Origin: Membranipora membranacea
Lineage: Eukaryota > Bryozoa > Gymnolaemata > Cheilostomatida > Membraniporidae
Reading direction: 5' to 3'
Assembly (NCBI GenBank): GCA_914767715.1
Contig: OU612071.1
Coordinates: 14,380,948 to 14,444,947 of the forward strand
Length of the DNA stretch: 64,000 nucleotides
Shown here: positions 23,320 through 36,081 of the stretch, piece after piece
Position numbering within the stretch: the stretch's first letter is position 1
Layout of the letters: the number at the start of each line of letters is the position of its first letter
Notes under the pieces: generated by a model
What the model saw: the letters and a program-made list of their open reading frames with translations, nothing else
What the model was told of the DNA's origin: nothing
Databases searched by the model: none
Program-made: the position numbers and the translations under genes

Positions 23320-25882
23320 TTTTATGGTATATGGGTAGAGAGAAGCAAGAGTAAATCAAACAGGCCTATCATTCAATGACACAATAGAACTCGTTTGTAC
23401 AGAATGTCTGGTGGTCACTGTAAATTCTAAATTTATCAATGCAGCTGATTATAATAATCTGAGAGCTTTGAAATATTATCTGCTTAAAGGTTGTCCAGGC
23501 AAAAATTTATCACTTTAAATCTTAACTGCTGTAATGGCACTGCAAGCCTCTAATCTGGCAACCCAACCGCCAGTCTAAGCTACCGGCCTGTATATGTATA
23601 TAACAGAATAAATTACAGTGAGGGGATTCCTTAGGCAGGAATTTGTTGAAATGATTGTAATTCCAGGTTGATAGAACTTGAACATATACCAAACTCTTTG
23701 ATGCATGCATTTAATAGCTACAATGTACAGTTCAATCTGCCTGATCATTTTCAATGAGATTAGCTTATTGAACAAGATTCTCAGTGTCTATTGCCAATTG
23801 TTTACTTTTCACATGACATCAACATCTTAGCCAAGCATACTTGCCAGGTAATCTAACTACAAAATAGGGAGATTCCATTTTACGGCTATACTGCACCACA
23901 AGTGGTGCTTCGAGGGTGGGAAGCACCCGAGTCACCCACCTGGGGGTTTGGTGTGAGCCGTATGCAGAAGCTCTGAGAGCTTTGGTCCGACCTTTGTTAA
24001 ATTGTAGTGGACCTACCTTTGGAATTGTTAGGTTTCTATTTCCCTGCACTTAAATTTAACTAGAGTAGACAGTACAAAATTAATACTTAAAAATGTGTGA
24101 TCTGAAAGGAAATGAAATCTAAATGTATGCACTTGACTAGCTACTTTATATTGTGACCAATGACAGTCAGTGTTGTGAGTTATGAGAGGATGCTGTTGGT
24201 CATTTACAAAAATAGGCTGAATCTTAACAAAACAGGTGAATTTGTAAGGATTATTAATTTGATAATTCTTTCAATTTTGTGTGCAAAGACCTTAACAGTA
24301 ACTAGTCAACAACAAGATGTGCATGGATAACTATCAAAAAATTGCGATTGGACGGTTTTCTCTAATCTGGAAGAAATAGTGAGATTTACAAAAAGTGGGA
24401 GGTGGGTGTAAAAATCTGGAGGGTCACGCCTAAATCGGGGGACTTGGCAAGTATGTAGCCAAGCATAATTGGATATATTGTTGGTATCCAAGTTATTTAC
24501 CCATGGGGTCATGATGAAGATAAGCCAGTCAGAATGTTAATTTTGTTTACACTGGCATTCATAGGCAACCTTCACAGAACTTATAATCACTATGTTTCCA
24601 TGTGTCGATTTTGTAAGGATTTCGGGAGTAATCGCCCCATGGAAACGGCATTCAATTCAAATTCTGATTGTGACGAATGACTTTTTGGACGCGAATATTC
24701 ATACTGTGTTTATTCAACCCTTGAAGTTGACCGAGAAGTGCGGAAAATCAATGAAACATTGTTGCAAATACTGGAGAATAAGGGCGCCAGAGAATTTAAG
24801 GTTTTTTTGCGAGGCAATCTCATTCTTGGCATAATAACTCTGTACAATGAAGAGCTTTGAAGGAGAGTTTGGTGAAATAATTTGATAGAAATATTCGAAT
24901 GGAATTTGGACAATTATCTAGTATTTTGCATGAAGGATTACAATTTCCCGCCCCCTCACTCTTCCGTCAAAGAATGATCATGATTGCACTTCCACCCAAA
25001 CAACCATCATTATAAAAATGAATATTCGCGAAATTAAAAACTCACCGCATTCATTATCAGCAGCAAAAGACAGGAAGTTAGGTCAGCTTACAATGACTCT
25101 TGTCTCTCTGATTCCACAAGTGTGTCATGGTGACTTTTTACAAGTGCAATGGAATGCGTGTGAAGGAGTAACAAACAGTGTTAATTATACTTAATTGGAC
25201 AATTAAAAATTTTGACAACAAGGACATCAAGGTAATTATCTAATTATGCCTGTTATTGGCTAACCTCCCTGCTTGTGGCACACAAGCTGACAGATTAAAT
25301 TTTTTACTTTACACGGTGTTGCCACTAGTGCCCCCCCCCCCCCTCTACTTATAGTATAGATTATAGATGACCATTTCTTAGCTTATAGGCTTGTAGGCTT
25401 ATAGATAGATGCAAGTAAAGATATAGATTTATAGATTTCTTAATGTATCTCTAAAGTGCTGTCAGTGCTGTGTGTCTCCTGTGCTCTCTTTGTGTGTGTA
25501 TGGTTGTTGTGTAGCAAAGCAAACATTCAGATAGGTTTACAATCTAATGGGTTTTCCCCAGTTTTTGGAATTTCCCAACTGTCAGTCTATTGATGAAATG
25601 AGTGGGCAACATGCCATCGCAGCGCGCTTAAGTTTATAGATTGGGATTCTTAATTTATAGATATTATAGACAGTCCTGTGTGGGGATAGCCCCACTAGTC
25701 TAACATTTTTATACTATCTGAAATAGTGCCAACATCTACTAGGGAACTAGGCCTACCATCCAAGAGTGAGAGAGGAAAATACCAAAATTGCCTCCTGTAC
25801 GCCATATAACAAAGATGGCTGAGAATGATATAGTGTAACATCAAGAGCTACTTTGTAGACAGGTAATGAATATATATCAGGC
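23320..25882. other. Spacer of the long inverted repeat, no gene recognised
   Basis: Two short related segments occur in opposite directions (GCCAAGCATACTTGCCAGG at 23831 and CTTGGCAAGTATGTAGCCAA near 24440). They look like ends of another degraded repeat. There is a C-run at about 25332. Open frames are short and featureless. Confidence 0.4.
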
Positions 25883-26084
25883 TTACAATAGTTGATTTAC
25901 CTTTGCCTCCCTCAGCCCACATACCATAACATTCAGAGCTAACTCAATGCTCAGAGCATCTTTGGCTAACAAATAGAAATAGCTGAGAGCCATTCACACT
26001 CAATAATCACAAGGAGCGTAGTTTAGACTATGCCAATAATCAGCACACATACTATAAAAATAATAATATGAACTTTATTTCCTA

Positions 26085-26365
26085 TTCAGTGCCCCTTTCG
26101 GGGCAAATGAGAATATGGTTCATAAGATCGATGATCAATGATACAAGATACATAAGATCGTTGTTACATGATACATAAGATTGATGATACATGATACGAC
26201 TCATCTAATTAGCGCACCCTTGTACAATATAAGGGTGGGCAAGCTAAGCCATTGATCAGAGAGCTCACCTCCTTCAGCAGAATGGGTATCGACCGGGATT
26301 CGAACCTGCAACTTTCAGATTGACAAGCGTGATTCCTAACCACTACACCACCCTGCCTGCCACTA
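26085..26365 (-). mobile_element. tRNA-derived SINE, family B (copy 2), nested in the inverted repeat
   Basis: On the minus strand: box A GGGTGGTGTAGTGGTTAGGA, intact box B GGTTCGAATCCCGG, body GCTTAGCTTGCCCACCCTT, tail module CATTTGCCCCGAAAG. It interrupts only the right arm of the long inverted repeat, so it inserted after the arms arose. Confidence 0.85.
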
Positions 26366-27133
26366 CTACTTGCTGTAACACCAAATTTGAGTTTGTTTAG
26401 CATCAGTCAGCATATTTTTAGTAGTCAGCAGTTCTGTGGAAAATATGGCCTCATTCACATATCACTTTTATCCACTTAGACATGTAGGACAATTGATACA
26501 AAGTAATTCCTTGCTCAGCTGGTGATCGCTGTTGTACATTTTTATTAGTAGCAAAGTTTTCTGATAATTCTGCTAGCATAGTTTAGCTGATGTATTCTAT
26601 TTATGCAGTTGCTGCCAATATTAACAGATTGCACAACTTATAACGTAGGGTAGGGTATACCACAGAAGAGTTGAACATAAGTATTTTGTCGGGTCATCAT
26701 ACTCATTACTAAGAGTTTTCTGTGCTTACAAAAATTGTGAGCGGACAATTCGAACGGAATGCTTTTGATTTCCATCATGACAAAACGAAAAGAAAAGATT
26801 AGCCCTGGCCGGGTTTGAACCTGGGCCTCCCGCGTTATAGACTTTGATGCTACCTTGCACAGCAATATCTTTTCATTACAGCAGATCTTGCCTGGTCATC
26901 TAAATACAAACTCATTGAATACAATGTCAATCCAATTATATAATATTGACTAGAACTGTAAAGGCTTCGACTATATATTATATACAATAGCAATAATGAA
27001 TGTAATTTATTTAGCAGGCAGGGTTAATTACACAGTAATGGTTGCTGGTTGGGTAATGAGATATGGGTCAGTTTTGAACAATTCTAGAATTGTACAGAAT
27101 TGTCCAACAATTCTTGGGTATGAAACGCAGTGA

Positions 27134-28136
27134 ATGTGCCATGTTAATATCAATAACCGCTATCTATATATTGCCTATATTTTAACTCCTAATATGTTTA
27201 AAGTTTAATAAACTTGTTGATATCAAATTTTCTCTTGACAAACATTCGCCTGGATATGTGAAATTGTAGGTTGTTACAACTGCACACATTCAACTGGTTC
27301 ATTATGGCTCCATGCTTTGAATGTGTTGTCCCCAACTCTAAACACGATTAGTGTTTGGAGTTGTTTTATAATAACATGTGCGGGTGCGAATAGACATAGA
27401 CGTCTTATCCCCAAATCTAATAGACATCTAATAGGGGACTTCAGACAGCTTATGTGGCAGCTGAGCCCTATTTTTGCACACAATAAACACCTACAGTTTT
27501 GCCCATCGTGCTTCAAATTTTGCCAACTGAACTAGATTCATACCTGATCTTCTCTTTGGGAGTAGTATGAACAACAACAGTTGATCCTATGACATAGAAA
27601 ACTTCCAACAGCCAGCACAAGAATTTTAGCTTTTTGTAGCCATTATTTTGAAAATCGCTAGATGCAGCTGGTCTGACCACAGTGATTCTATCATGCTTGG
27701 TTTGTTTTGAAGAAATTAGATTGGACAGTCACTCCTGAAAATTGCTAGATGCAGCTGGTCCCACCTATTTTACTGTAATATGATTGGTTTGTTTTGAAGC
27801 ACTATGATCATATATCTAAATTTCTATGGTTTAAATTTGCTCTTATAGAAATTTCAATGGTTCAAAGGTTAATATGTAAAAGGGCAGTCATACCTGAGTA
27901 AATCATTAAAGCCTAAGTGCCTTGGCAAAATGTTTAAAATCTGTCTCAAAAGAAATATAAATGATTCAAATCCTTTTCTATGGTTCAAAGGCTAATAACC
28001 AAAAGGTAGAAATACCTTTTGTTTAATTCTGAACTCGTAGGAGCCACACCCAAAACAAATATTCTACAGCCAATAGGCCACTTGTGATTTTCATTTGAAC
28101 TTGAATTTGAACTTTTGAGCCAAGAACTACAAAATT
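27134..28136. other. No gene recognised; contains a small tandem duplication
   Basis: The block GCTAGATGCAGCTGGTC with a following TTGGTTTGTTTTGAAG occurs at 27651-27712 and again at 27738-27800. No exon structure was recognised. Confidence 0.45.
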
Positions 28137-28590
28137 TCAAATTTTAAGGTAATGCTTGCTATTCAAAGGGCTGCTCTGACCAAGGTGCAACAGCTCTGAC
28201 CATAGTCTATTAATTACAGAGATATCTATGAATTTTAATGATACTGAGTGGTCACCTTTGGTTGTGTCTATAAAGGAAGTTTCTGCAAAGTGCATTGCAC
28301 TAGGATGACGAGTGGATGACGATGTGTGAGAACAAACTTTTGTGCATTTACACAAACAGCTTTGATGCTGATTTTTACATGAACCATTAGCTGGGGAATC
28401 AACTAGCAACAATAAACCAACACATATCAGAACAATAATTATCTGTTAGCTAAGAGGGATAGGTTGGGGGTCGTTATGGGATTAGGAAATGGCCTTTCCA
28501 AAAAAACGGAAGAACATGGCTTAAAAGAATAAAATTTGATTGCCCGTCTAACTAATTAAGAGATACACATGAAGACAAGAGAGGTTTCAT
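28137..28590 (-). CDS. Weak candidate: small secreted or membrane cysteine-rich protein
   Basis: On the minus strand an open frame from 28442 starts right after a possible acceptor (TTAGCTAACAG). It gives a strong hydrophobic stretch (IIIVLICVGLLLLVDSPANG), then five closely spaced cysteines (SCKNQHQSCLCKCTKVC) and a low-complexity tail. An 8-codon start exon (28590-28567, MKPLLSSC) with a GTATCT donor would join in phase 0 across a 124-bp intron. A phase-1 donor (AAAG|GTGACC, near 28255) may end the exon earlier. The hydrophobic-then-cysteine layout is like a signal peptide or an anchor exon. Nothing else supports a gene and no family is recognised. Confidence 0.28.
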
Positions 28591-29985
28591 GATTCTTTTG
28601 GATAGGTAGGCTAGCACAACATGTCATACACACAGACAGTTACAGCTTTACTATAAAAAAAACCTCAGCTGCAAATAGAGGATTAAATCAAATCTCTGAG
28701 ATTCATGCAGCAACTGCTATGTAACTATATTTTTTAAATTTAATCCACGCCTAGTAAATATGCCATATCACAGTTGTACACGGGTTTTAAACACTTACAT
28801 TTAAGTTGCCTGCTCTTATTGGCATAATGAATTATAGATCCCAAGACCAATGAAATGAATGAGGCAGTTGTTACAATAATTACACCCTCTAGTGGAGGGA
28901 GAGTAACTGATGCACAAATGCAAGCAAATAGATCAAACTTGATCTAGCGTCACTCTGGCAAATGAACTAAGCTCTGATCTGACCTCCTGAGCCGAACAGC
29001 TTTGCATCTTTTCTTTTCTGCAGTCAAACATTGCCAAAGATCAAAGTTTTGGAGAAGACCTGTGATACGGTCCCAATATACCAACGATATGGAAGAGGCA
29101 GTTTTCCCAATAAACACCCATCATTGACACGCCTCAGTTTTTCACAGAACATATTGCTTTTGCAAACAAATCCCCTCATACTTTTCCTATCCCTACCTTC
29201 CACCGCACCATTATTAGAGTTGGGCCCTGAGGTGTCAGTTCTAGTGTATTATCAAACTGAATGAAGCATGCTTATGATTTCCATGATGGGAATAAAACAC
29301 AGGGCCCTGATAGTAAAGTATTTTTTGCTATCAATTGTTTATAATAACTCAAGCTTTGATTTAGTCAAATTGGCTTATAATGAGCAGATTAATATGACAT
29401 CGATCGATGAATTATTATTGTTATATTGTTGTGGTGTGTATTGATGGCAATTAGTTATACATCAATAAGACCGATATTGATTGTGTTTCATGGAGCCATT
29501 ATACTATTGCTTTATACTCCAAACAAGATACGGCATATACAGGGATATGTACATAAATTACATAAGGAGATGTCTCTGGTTGTTAAGACAACTCCAAAAT
29601 ACAACAATTATCTTTGTCAGAACATTAACTCCTTGGTCAGAAATAGACTGGTTCTGCAGCTGGAGTGGCTTTTCTTGATGTCCTAAAGTCAATTTGTGGC
29701 TGGGTTTTGCCTCATCCTGATTGAGGAGGGTCAAAAATCGGACAAGATCTTGGGTGGGACAAATAGTATAACTCTTTTGGAGCAAAGCAGAAAATGCTTC
29801 ATTCCATCTATCATCATAATCAGTCATGATTTGTAGATAATAAAAGTCAATTCTATCCCAAAAAGAATCTGCAGGTCCTAATTATCATGATAATATTTGT
29901 TCACTAACCAGATCACAAATATGATTTTGTTTTCCATCTTCTTTTTTCAATCATCCACTGGACGTTTTTCCTCATGAAGGAGATG
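28591..29985. other. No gene recognised
   Basis: Short open frames only (29031-29264, 29426-29686) with no domain and no convincing splice context. Confidence 0.4.
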
Positions 29986-29989
29986 TATA

Positions 29990-30125
29990 CACCCGGGGTG
30001 CTTGGGGCTGGTACAATCAACTTTGAAAGCTCACCAAGTGGGACTCATACCCACATCTCCTGATACACCAATCGCCTGGCAGTGAATCGCAAGCCACTAA
30101 CCGATTGCCCCATCTCACCATCCCC
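29990..30125 (-). mobile_element. tRNA-derived SINE head, third type
   Basis: On the minus strand: TGGTGAGATGGGGCAATCGG with GTTAGTGGC (box A) and GGGTATGAGTCCCA (box B-like) at SINE-like spacing, then GTGAGCTTTCAAAG. It differs from families A and B. Only one copy was seen in the window. Confidence 0.5.
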
Positions 30126-30242
30126 ATCCCACCATTATATAATATATTACTATCCTACAAAGACCAAAAATAATTTTCTGGGATCAATGAATCAGTCAGG
30201 ACAGAGCCAGGAAGTCTAAAATCAGGAATTAGTGATACATAG

Positions 30243-30470
30243 CAGGGCCGTAGTTTAGAAGAAATGGTAGGGGAGGCAAAAGTCCGAGGCGAGTCAGAAG
30301 CATCACCAGTAAGCTCCTTCCCTGGCAATTTGAGGCATATAAATGGCTAACCGATATCCGGAAGGAGCTGATTCTGACATAGATCATTCAGTTATAGTGT
30401 TTTTAGGCCACTCTATTTAGCTTTCTAGGAGAGGCAGTGCCTCCCTGTCTCCCCTAGAGCTACAGGCCTG
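30243..30470 (+). mobile_element. MITE family M1, copy 1 (228 bp, TSD CATAG)
   Basis: It begins CAGGGCCGTAGTTTAG and ends CCCCTAGAGCTACAGGCCTG, an imperfect terminal inverted repeat. It is flanked on both sides by CATAG (30238-30242 and 30471-30475). There is no coding capacity. The body has the GGAGCTGATTCTGACAT and TTTTTAGGCCACTCTATT blocks shared by all copies. Confidence 0.9.
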
Positions 30471-31227
30471 CATAGGTACAAATGACCCTACACTTCGTTA
30501 ACATTGCTAAAACATCAAATAAGAACAAAGTGTCAATGCACCCGCTGTAATACATTGTCAGGGCTGTGGTCAAATTGTGCTCTCGCTGTAAAGTAATCTT
30601 TAGACTTGTGGTCAGACCAAACAGAGGGAGAAAACCCTGAGGAAGAAACACTGAACCACAAATTTCACTGAAATCAAGATTTCAATCCAGGTAATTTTAT
30701 TCGTTTACTTTAGTATCGAAACCATAATATGATTTGCCATGCATCCATAGTGATTAGATCTTGTAACAATCACTGCAACGAGGCCATCATTTTTATTCGA
30801 AAGTGCCAGTCCTAAAAGTCTAGCATCGCTCATAGTCTATTTTGTACGTTTACCACATGAACACAATAACAGACGGTATCTAACACAATCTTTTACGCTG
30901 ATATGTTCATACGCATCGGATTGCCAGTTGAGGGATGGGGGTATTTGCTTCTTTAATCTGTTAAGACCGTCAGTGATAATCAATTTTTTTGCAATTATTA
31001 CCCTAACTTGAACATACATAGTGTAAGTGTAACCTGTTGGACTGCGGTATATATAACGCTTCTTCTAAGTATGATTGCATATCCGCTGCTGGAGAGGGTT
31101 GATGTTCTGTCACTTACAGACTTAGTAATTTTGCATCATGAAGGCTGTGAAGATGTCAGGATTTTGAGTGTTTCGAATTCAAACAAGATTTTGCTAACAG
31201 TGAGCTAATCAGATCAACCTGAGTTTA

Positions 31228-31441
31228 CAGGGTCCTAACTTAGTATAAAATGTATAGGGGAGGCAATTATGTCCGAGGCGAGTGTGAATCATCACCAAGA
31301 GAGGTGTTGTAAGCTGCTTCTCAATCAATTTGAGGCATATAATTAGCAGATGGTGATCTCAGAGGAGCTGATTCTGACATTGATTGGCTAATTAAAGTGT
31401 TTTAGGGCCACTATATCTAGCTATCTAGAACTACAGGCCTG
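31228..31441 (+). mobile_element. MITE family M1, copy 2 (214 bp, TSD GTTTA)
   Basis: It begins CAGGGTCCTAACTTAG and ends CTAGAACTACAGGCCTG. GTTTA flanks both ends (31223-31227 and 31442-31446). It has lost the AGGCAGTGCCTCCCT block near the right end. Confidence 0.9.
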
Positions 31442-31802
31442 GTTTACTTAACTTAGTTTCTTATAGGTCACCCCCAATATAAGGTGATTGTCTGGTTAGT
31501 AAGTTATTGGTGGAATGTCAGGTTAGCTAACGATGGCTAATTCCACAATCGTTTCAAAGTTATTGGCATTTAGGAATTTTCCGAATATTTTCAAAACGCA
31601 CCCATTGTTCTTTTGAGTGATGTCAGCTTTTGAAATAAGTAAGCTGCGATTCACTGTTTTACTACTATGAGTGGTATGGGTATAGCTATATGCTTTTAGA
31701 GGAGGAGAAAATGATTCCGATCTCTGTGAATAAGTTGTTTGATTTTATGATCAGATATGTCCACTTATCAAAGGTACCCGGCCATAATGCCATGGCCAAA
31801 AT

Positions 31803-31988
31803 GCCATTGGGACAACATACCATATCCCAAAATACCATTGCCAAAATGCCAAAATATATAACCAAAGGAGATCAAGCCACGTTGTACTTTTTTTTAGTCA
31901 CATTACAGCTGCGGATTGCTCGATCAGAGTAGGGGGTGGTTCAGTTGGTTAGAGCCATCTCCTTCACTGTTCAAGTCTCAAAGTTTCT
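31803..31988 (+). repeat. Inverted repeat partner of 34671-34854, with SINE A head
   Basis: It runs from GGGACAACATACCATATCCC through AACCAAAGGAGATCAAGCCA to CTTCACTGTTCAAGTCTCAA. The same sequence lies inverted 2.7 kb downstream. From 31928 it contains a family A tRNA-like head (GGTGGTTCAGTTGGTTAGAG), whose body continues to about 32110 (TGGGCCCCATTG, TTGCGCCGTCAAG). Confidence 0.8.
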
Positions 31989-32110
31989 ACATTTGAATTT
32001 TTTTCTCTTGGGGTAGTTGGGCCCCATTGTTCTAAAGGCTAGTGTGTGTTGCAGAAATTGCAACCAAATATTGCGCCGTCAAGTCGCCAACTTTGTTGGT
32101 TATGGCAAGT

Positions 32111-32869
32111 TAATTGACTCTCTAAATTTGACCAACTTTATGTCTTGGCTTGAAGGGCTTTGACTGGTCTTTTCTGATGCTATTACCGGCGTCATGAAGG
32201 CTAGCATGGTTGCGCTCTGGCCCTACCCACACCTCCGGTATGAACTTTTTGAACAAGCCTATGCAATTTCTTAACAAGGACCTCTCTCCTCGCTTGTTAT
32301 TGGTTTTCATAAATTCAAGTTTGTTGGATCAAGCGTTGTATTCAAGGTTTGTTATCATATTGAAAATATTTTGAATTGAGTATGAAATAAATAAAAGTTT
32401 CAAAACTTTATATTCACAAAGCATTTGTAATGGCATGATTTTTAGTTTTTCAAAAATATGAGAACTGTGACCCCTGGTTTAATTCCCTTGATGTCACACA
32501 GAGTCCTATCTGGCTGTCACTTGCGTGGCCCCAGAACTCTAATTCTAGATTCTGCTCAATGGCTGGACCGAGTGCTTGTATCATCATCAGGGTTTAATCT
32601 AATTTTTTTTTCAGGCTTCTAAAATGTTCATAGATAGTTATGCTGTTCCTCTTTCTTCTAAAAAAGTTCCGGAATATGAGCTGTTAAAAATGTTGTTCGA
32701 GGTCTCAAAAAGGTATTCTCATAGTTTATGACAAGACAGTTGGTGATACACCATTCATTTATCAGAGGTAAATTGCTCTTCGTAATTTCAGGTTCAGTGC
32801 TAAAATCATTAGGATTGTCAGCAAAAAAATTTCAATTTAGATCAGGTTATACATTTCAAAGGTCAACAT
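32111..32869. other. No gene recognised
   Basis: No coding or repeat signal was made out between the SINE-bearing repeat and the L2-like fragment. Confidence 0.4.
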
Positions 32870-33460
32870 TATAAATAGTGCTGGCCGAGAACCGAACCCT
32901 AGGGAGCACCGATCATGACAGGCAGTAAACCGACTAATTCATTTACCAATACAAACCGTTTTCTATTTAAAAGATAATTTTCCTACAGTCGCTATGAGGG
33001 GGATAATATCTGAAAAAAATATCTGTTTATTAGAACACTGTGATTTATTGTATCAAAAGCTTTTGAAAGATATAAAATTAAACCCTTGGTGATTCTTCCA
33101 TCAATAAAATGGCCGTAAAGTTGTTCCATTATTATATTGATTGTGTTAGTTGTACTGCGCCCATCTAATACCAAATTTGTTACAATGATTTTTAAATTTC
33201 CTCTATGGTTTTTGAATGCTTTTTGCTTATTTTGTGAAGTTTAGTACCCTCTTTGGTGAGTGTAAATAACTGCTTAGTCATCCAAGGTTTCTTGATAGTA
33301 GGACGTTGATGCTTTCTGGCACTCATTTTGTTGCTGGCATTATCAATGCGTGAGCTTGGTTTTCCATTGAAAGTTGGTGTCAGATATTTCTGTAACAATT
33401 TTGTTATTGTATAATTTCTTATAATAACACATAAATTTATTTTAGTTGTGTTCATTCGTA
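32870..33460 (-). mobile_element. Dead L2/CR1-like retrotransposon fragment
   Basis: On the minus strand: a linker with KPWMTKQLFTL, then reverse transcriptase pieces LDGRSTTNTINIIMEQLYGH and YLSKAFDTINHSVLI (motif A, D of YLD lost), and near 32900 GAPxGSVLG, where the Gln of the canonical PQG is a TAG stop. The pieces lie in different frames. Endonuclease and C-terminus are missing. Confidence 0.8.
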
Positions 33461-34670
33461 AGGAATTGTTGATCTGAAATGTTTAAATCTAAGGTGCACA
33501 TTTTTATGTTCGGATTTAATAATAGTAATAGATAATATAAAATAATTATTTTGGTTTCACAAATTCTGGTTCGGGATCTAATAAGAATATAAAAATATTG
33601 GCTTCAACTCAACTTGCTTTAGTCTTTAGTCAAAATTTTTTTCAGGATTCCTGTACGCCGACCTGCACATCACAACACTGGTGGGTTATATTTTGGCATA
33701 CATATCGGTATAGGAGAATTTTGTTCTACACTACAATAGTCACACATTTCGTTATATTACTTAATTTAATTTACACAAGTTTTGTTATTGTTTGTTATAA
33801 GTTTGTCAATATGTTTTCATTTTTTAATTCGCCAATAGTTCTTAATTTTGTGGCAAAGGTTCTGTATAACAAGTTCTTTGCTGTGTATTACAGCTTAAAT
33901 GCTTGTGCTATCTGAATGATTATTGTTAGATTTTCCATAGTAAATGGGACGTAATTGTGTGTCCTGTGCATTTTACGCAGTCCATTACAGGTGGAAGGCA
34001 ACTTTGGTGGTTTATCGTAATTAAACCAGTAAATTTTTGGGTTGAACATATAAAATTCTCAACATTCTTTTTAAATGGAATCAAAAGAAGTTACATTACA
34101 TAACTATTTAAGAGAAACAAAAGCTCTGCATAGTAACACCACATTTTGACGAAACGGCTCTGTAGACTATGTAGCTTTCATACCCTCGAGTAGGAAAACA
34201 AATTTTGTTGAATGTGTATATGGTCAGAAGAGATGTTAGAAACTTATCCATATCCATCATCATTTATACTAAATTTACAACATGAAATTCAAGTTGTGAA
34301 CATCCTGTGAGTCACAAGCCCCTATTAAATGGCTCTGCTGAATACTATGGCCATGGCCTACTGTGAAAGTTCCTTTTGGGTGAACAGAGTTTTTCCTTCC
34401 TGTTAGTTGTAACTGTATCTTTTTATACAACTAATAAACACAGAGATAACCTGCTCTATGTTCAATCATCGTAGTCTTATCAATTTCATTAGTAAGCATG
34501 AGTCTCTAGGGCAGCGATGAGTCAAGACTTGGCTTTCAAAAAAAAATTGGTAATAATCCAAAGTTATTGTCATATTATTCTAAAGAATGGTTGGGAAATA
34601 TTTATTACAAGTTACTAGCTCTCAGTTTGTGGATCCCAACAAACCCCAGATATCATTGAAATTGAACGAA
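33461..34670. other. No gene recognised
   Basis: Very AT-rich. The hydrophobic open frame 33598-33915 reflects composition, with no splice or domain support. Confidence 0.4.
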
Positions 34671-34854
34671 GAAACTTTGAGACTTGAACAGTGAAGGAGA
34701 TGGCTCTAACCAACTGAACCACCCCCTACTATGATCAAGCAACCCGCAGCTGTAATGTGACTAAAAAAAATACAATGTGGCTTGATCTCCTTTGGTTATA
34801 TATTTTGGCATTTTGGCATTGGTATTTTGGGATATGGTATGTTGTCCCGCATGG
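34671..34854 (-). repeat. Inverted repeat partner of 31803-31988
   Basis: Reverse complement of the upstream arm with few differences (for example CATTGTATTTTTTTT for CGTTGTACTTTTTTTT). It includes the family A SINE head. It runs directly into the ATGGCATTTTGG tandem array. Confidence 0.8.
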
Positions 34855-35080
34855 TATTATGACCAACCTGGCTTTATATCCATTGGTATTTTGACACATC
34901 TGGCTTTATATCCACTGGTATTTTGACACAACTGGCGTTTTGTACAACTGGGATTTTGGCATTGGTATATTGTGCAGTGGTGTTTTCACCTATGGCATTA
35001 TGGCCATGGCATTATGACAATGGCATTATGGCAATGGCATTTTGTCCCAATGGCATTTTGGCCATGGCATTTTGACACGG
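34800..35080. repeat. Degenerate tandem array of ATGGCATTTTGG-type 12-mers
   Basis: Repeated TGGCATTTTGG, TGGTATTTTGACA and ATGGCATTATGGCC units. A short inverted stretch of the same units (GCCATAATGCCATGGCCAAA) begins the region at 31790, next to the matching inverted-repeat arm. Confidence 0.85.
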
Positions 35081-35084
35081 AATC

Positions 35085-35766
35085 CTTATCAAACCATATT
35101 GTTTCACAGGTAACATATGATAGCCTAGCAGAAGAGTTTTTGCAACCCCCAAAGAAAGCTTATTTCAGAGTAATGGACTCAGCGTAATTTCAGTTTGTCA
35201 CTGCATATGTCACAGATGAACAGTTGTGTATAGCCCCTGTCAAAATATTGTGAGGATCAACATAAATGAACTTGTTAGGTATATGCAAGTGCTCCCCAAT
35301 ACCATCCAGTTAAGCCTTTGTGCCAACTCTCATAATTGGCACTTAGGCTCAAGACTCTTTGAGATGAATGTATCAATGCGCTAAACTACTTTCCTACCTC
35401 GTGAACAACTGAGCAGAGCGTCTATTCAATATGGAATAGAACTGTGATTGAAACCAACTAAACAAATCTTGAACCACCTGAAAGTGAATAGGTTCTCCTT
35501 CAGTTAGTTAATGAAGCATTTCATCATGATCTAAAGAAAATTTGAATAATGGCGGTTGATTGCTATCACTGGCATTCACTTGATCAATGTTGAGCTCAAA
35601 GTCACCCTTCCTTCTCAATTGAAAACGTCTTGGCTATGTGAATTGGGGTATCCGTGATTTAATAGTACTGCGTTGTGTGTGCACCTGGATATCATATTGC
35701 TTGGTGATATCTTCTAGGCTGTCTCTTTGTTCAATTTATGTGAGACCAGCAGAGGGAGACGGCAAG
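35085..35766. other. 5' flank of the lectin B pseudogene, nothing recognised
   Basis: No promoter element could be assigned. The frame containing the B anchor exon opens at 35638, but the likely start codon is 35767. Confidence 0.35.
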
Positions 35767-36081
35767 ATGAAATCTGAAGATAAGACCAAAAGTGTTAATG
35801 GAAATAAGATTGCATTATTGTTAACATCTATGAACATACTTGCACTGCTTGTGCCCGTGACGGTGACTACGGTCGCTGTCGTACAACTTTCAGCCATTAA
35901 GAGGGAGCTTGCAGAGTTACGGGCCAGATCTAAAGCAGGTGAGCTGTCCATGATTTAGCATGAAAGCTATGATAACACGAAAGATGTCATTCAACCTTCT
36001 CTCATACCAAGTGTGTGTGTCTGTTCAAGAGATGTGACAATGTATTAAAATTAGTCACATTTTGTCATAATTTATTTCTAG

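Larger units (their letters stand above)
22498..27133. repeat. Long inverted repeat, arms about 0.82 and 1.25 kb
   Basis: The left arm (22498-23319) is matched by the reverse complement of the right arm (25883-27133) along its length. Examples are TCACTGCGTTTCATACCCAA at the outer ends and GTAAATCAACTA at the inner ends. Divergence is modest. The right arm is longer mainly because a family B SINE is inserted at 26085-26365. Each arm contains a box-B-like GGTTCAAATCCCGG module. The 2.56 kb spacer carries no recognisable gene. It may be an inverted duplication or a large foldback element. Confidence 0.8.

Noticed and set aside
33598-33915. 105-codon hydrophobic open frame
   Set aside because: Very AT-rich composition explains Phe/Ile/Tyr richness; no splice sites, signal or homology recognised.
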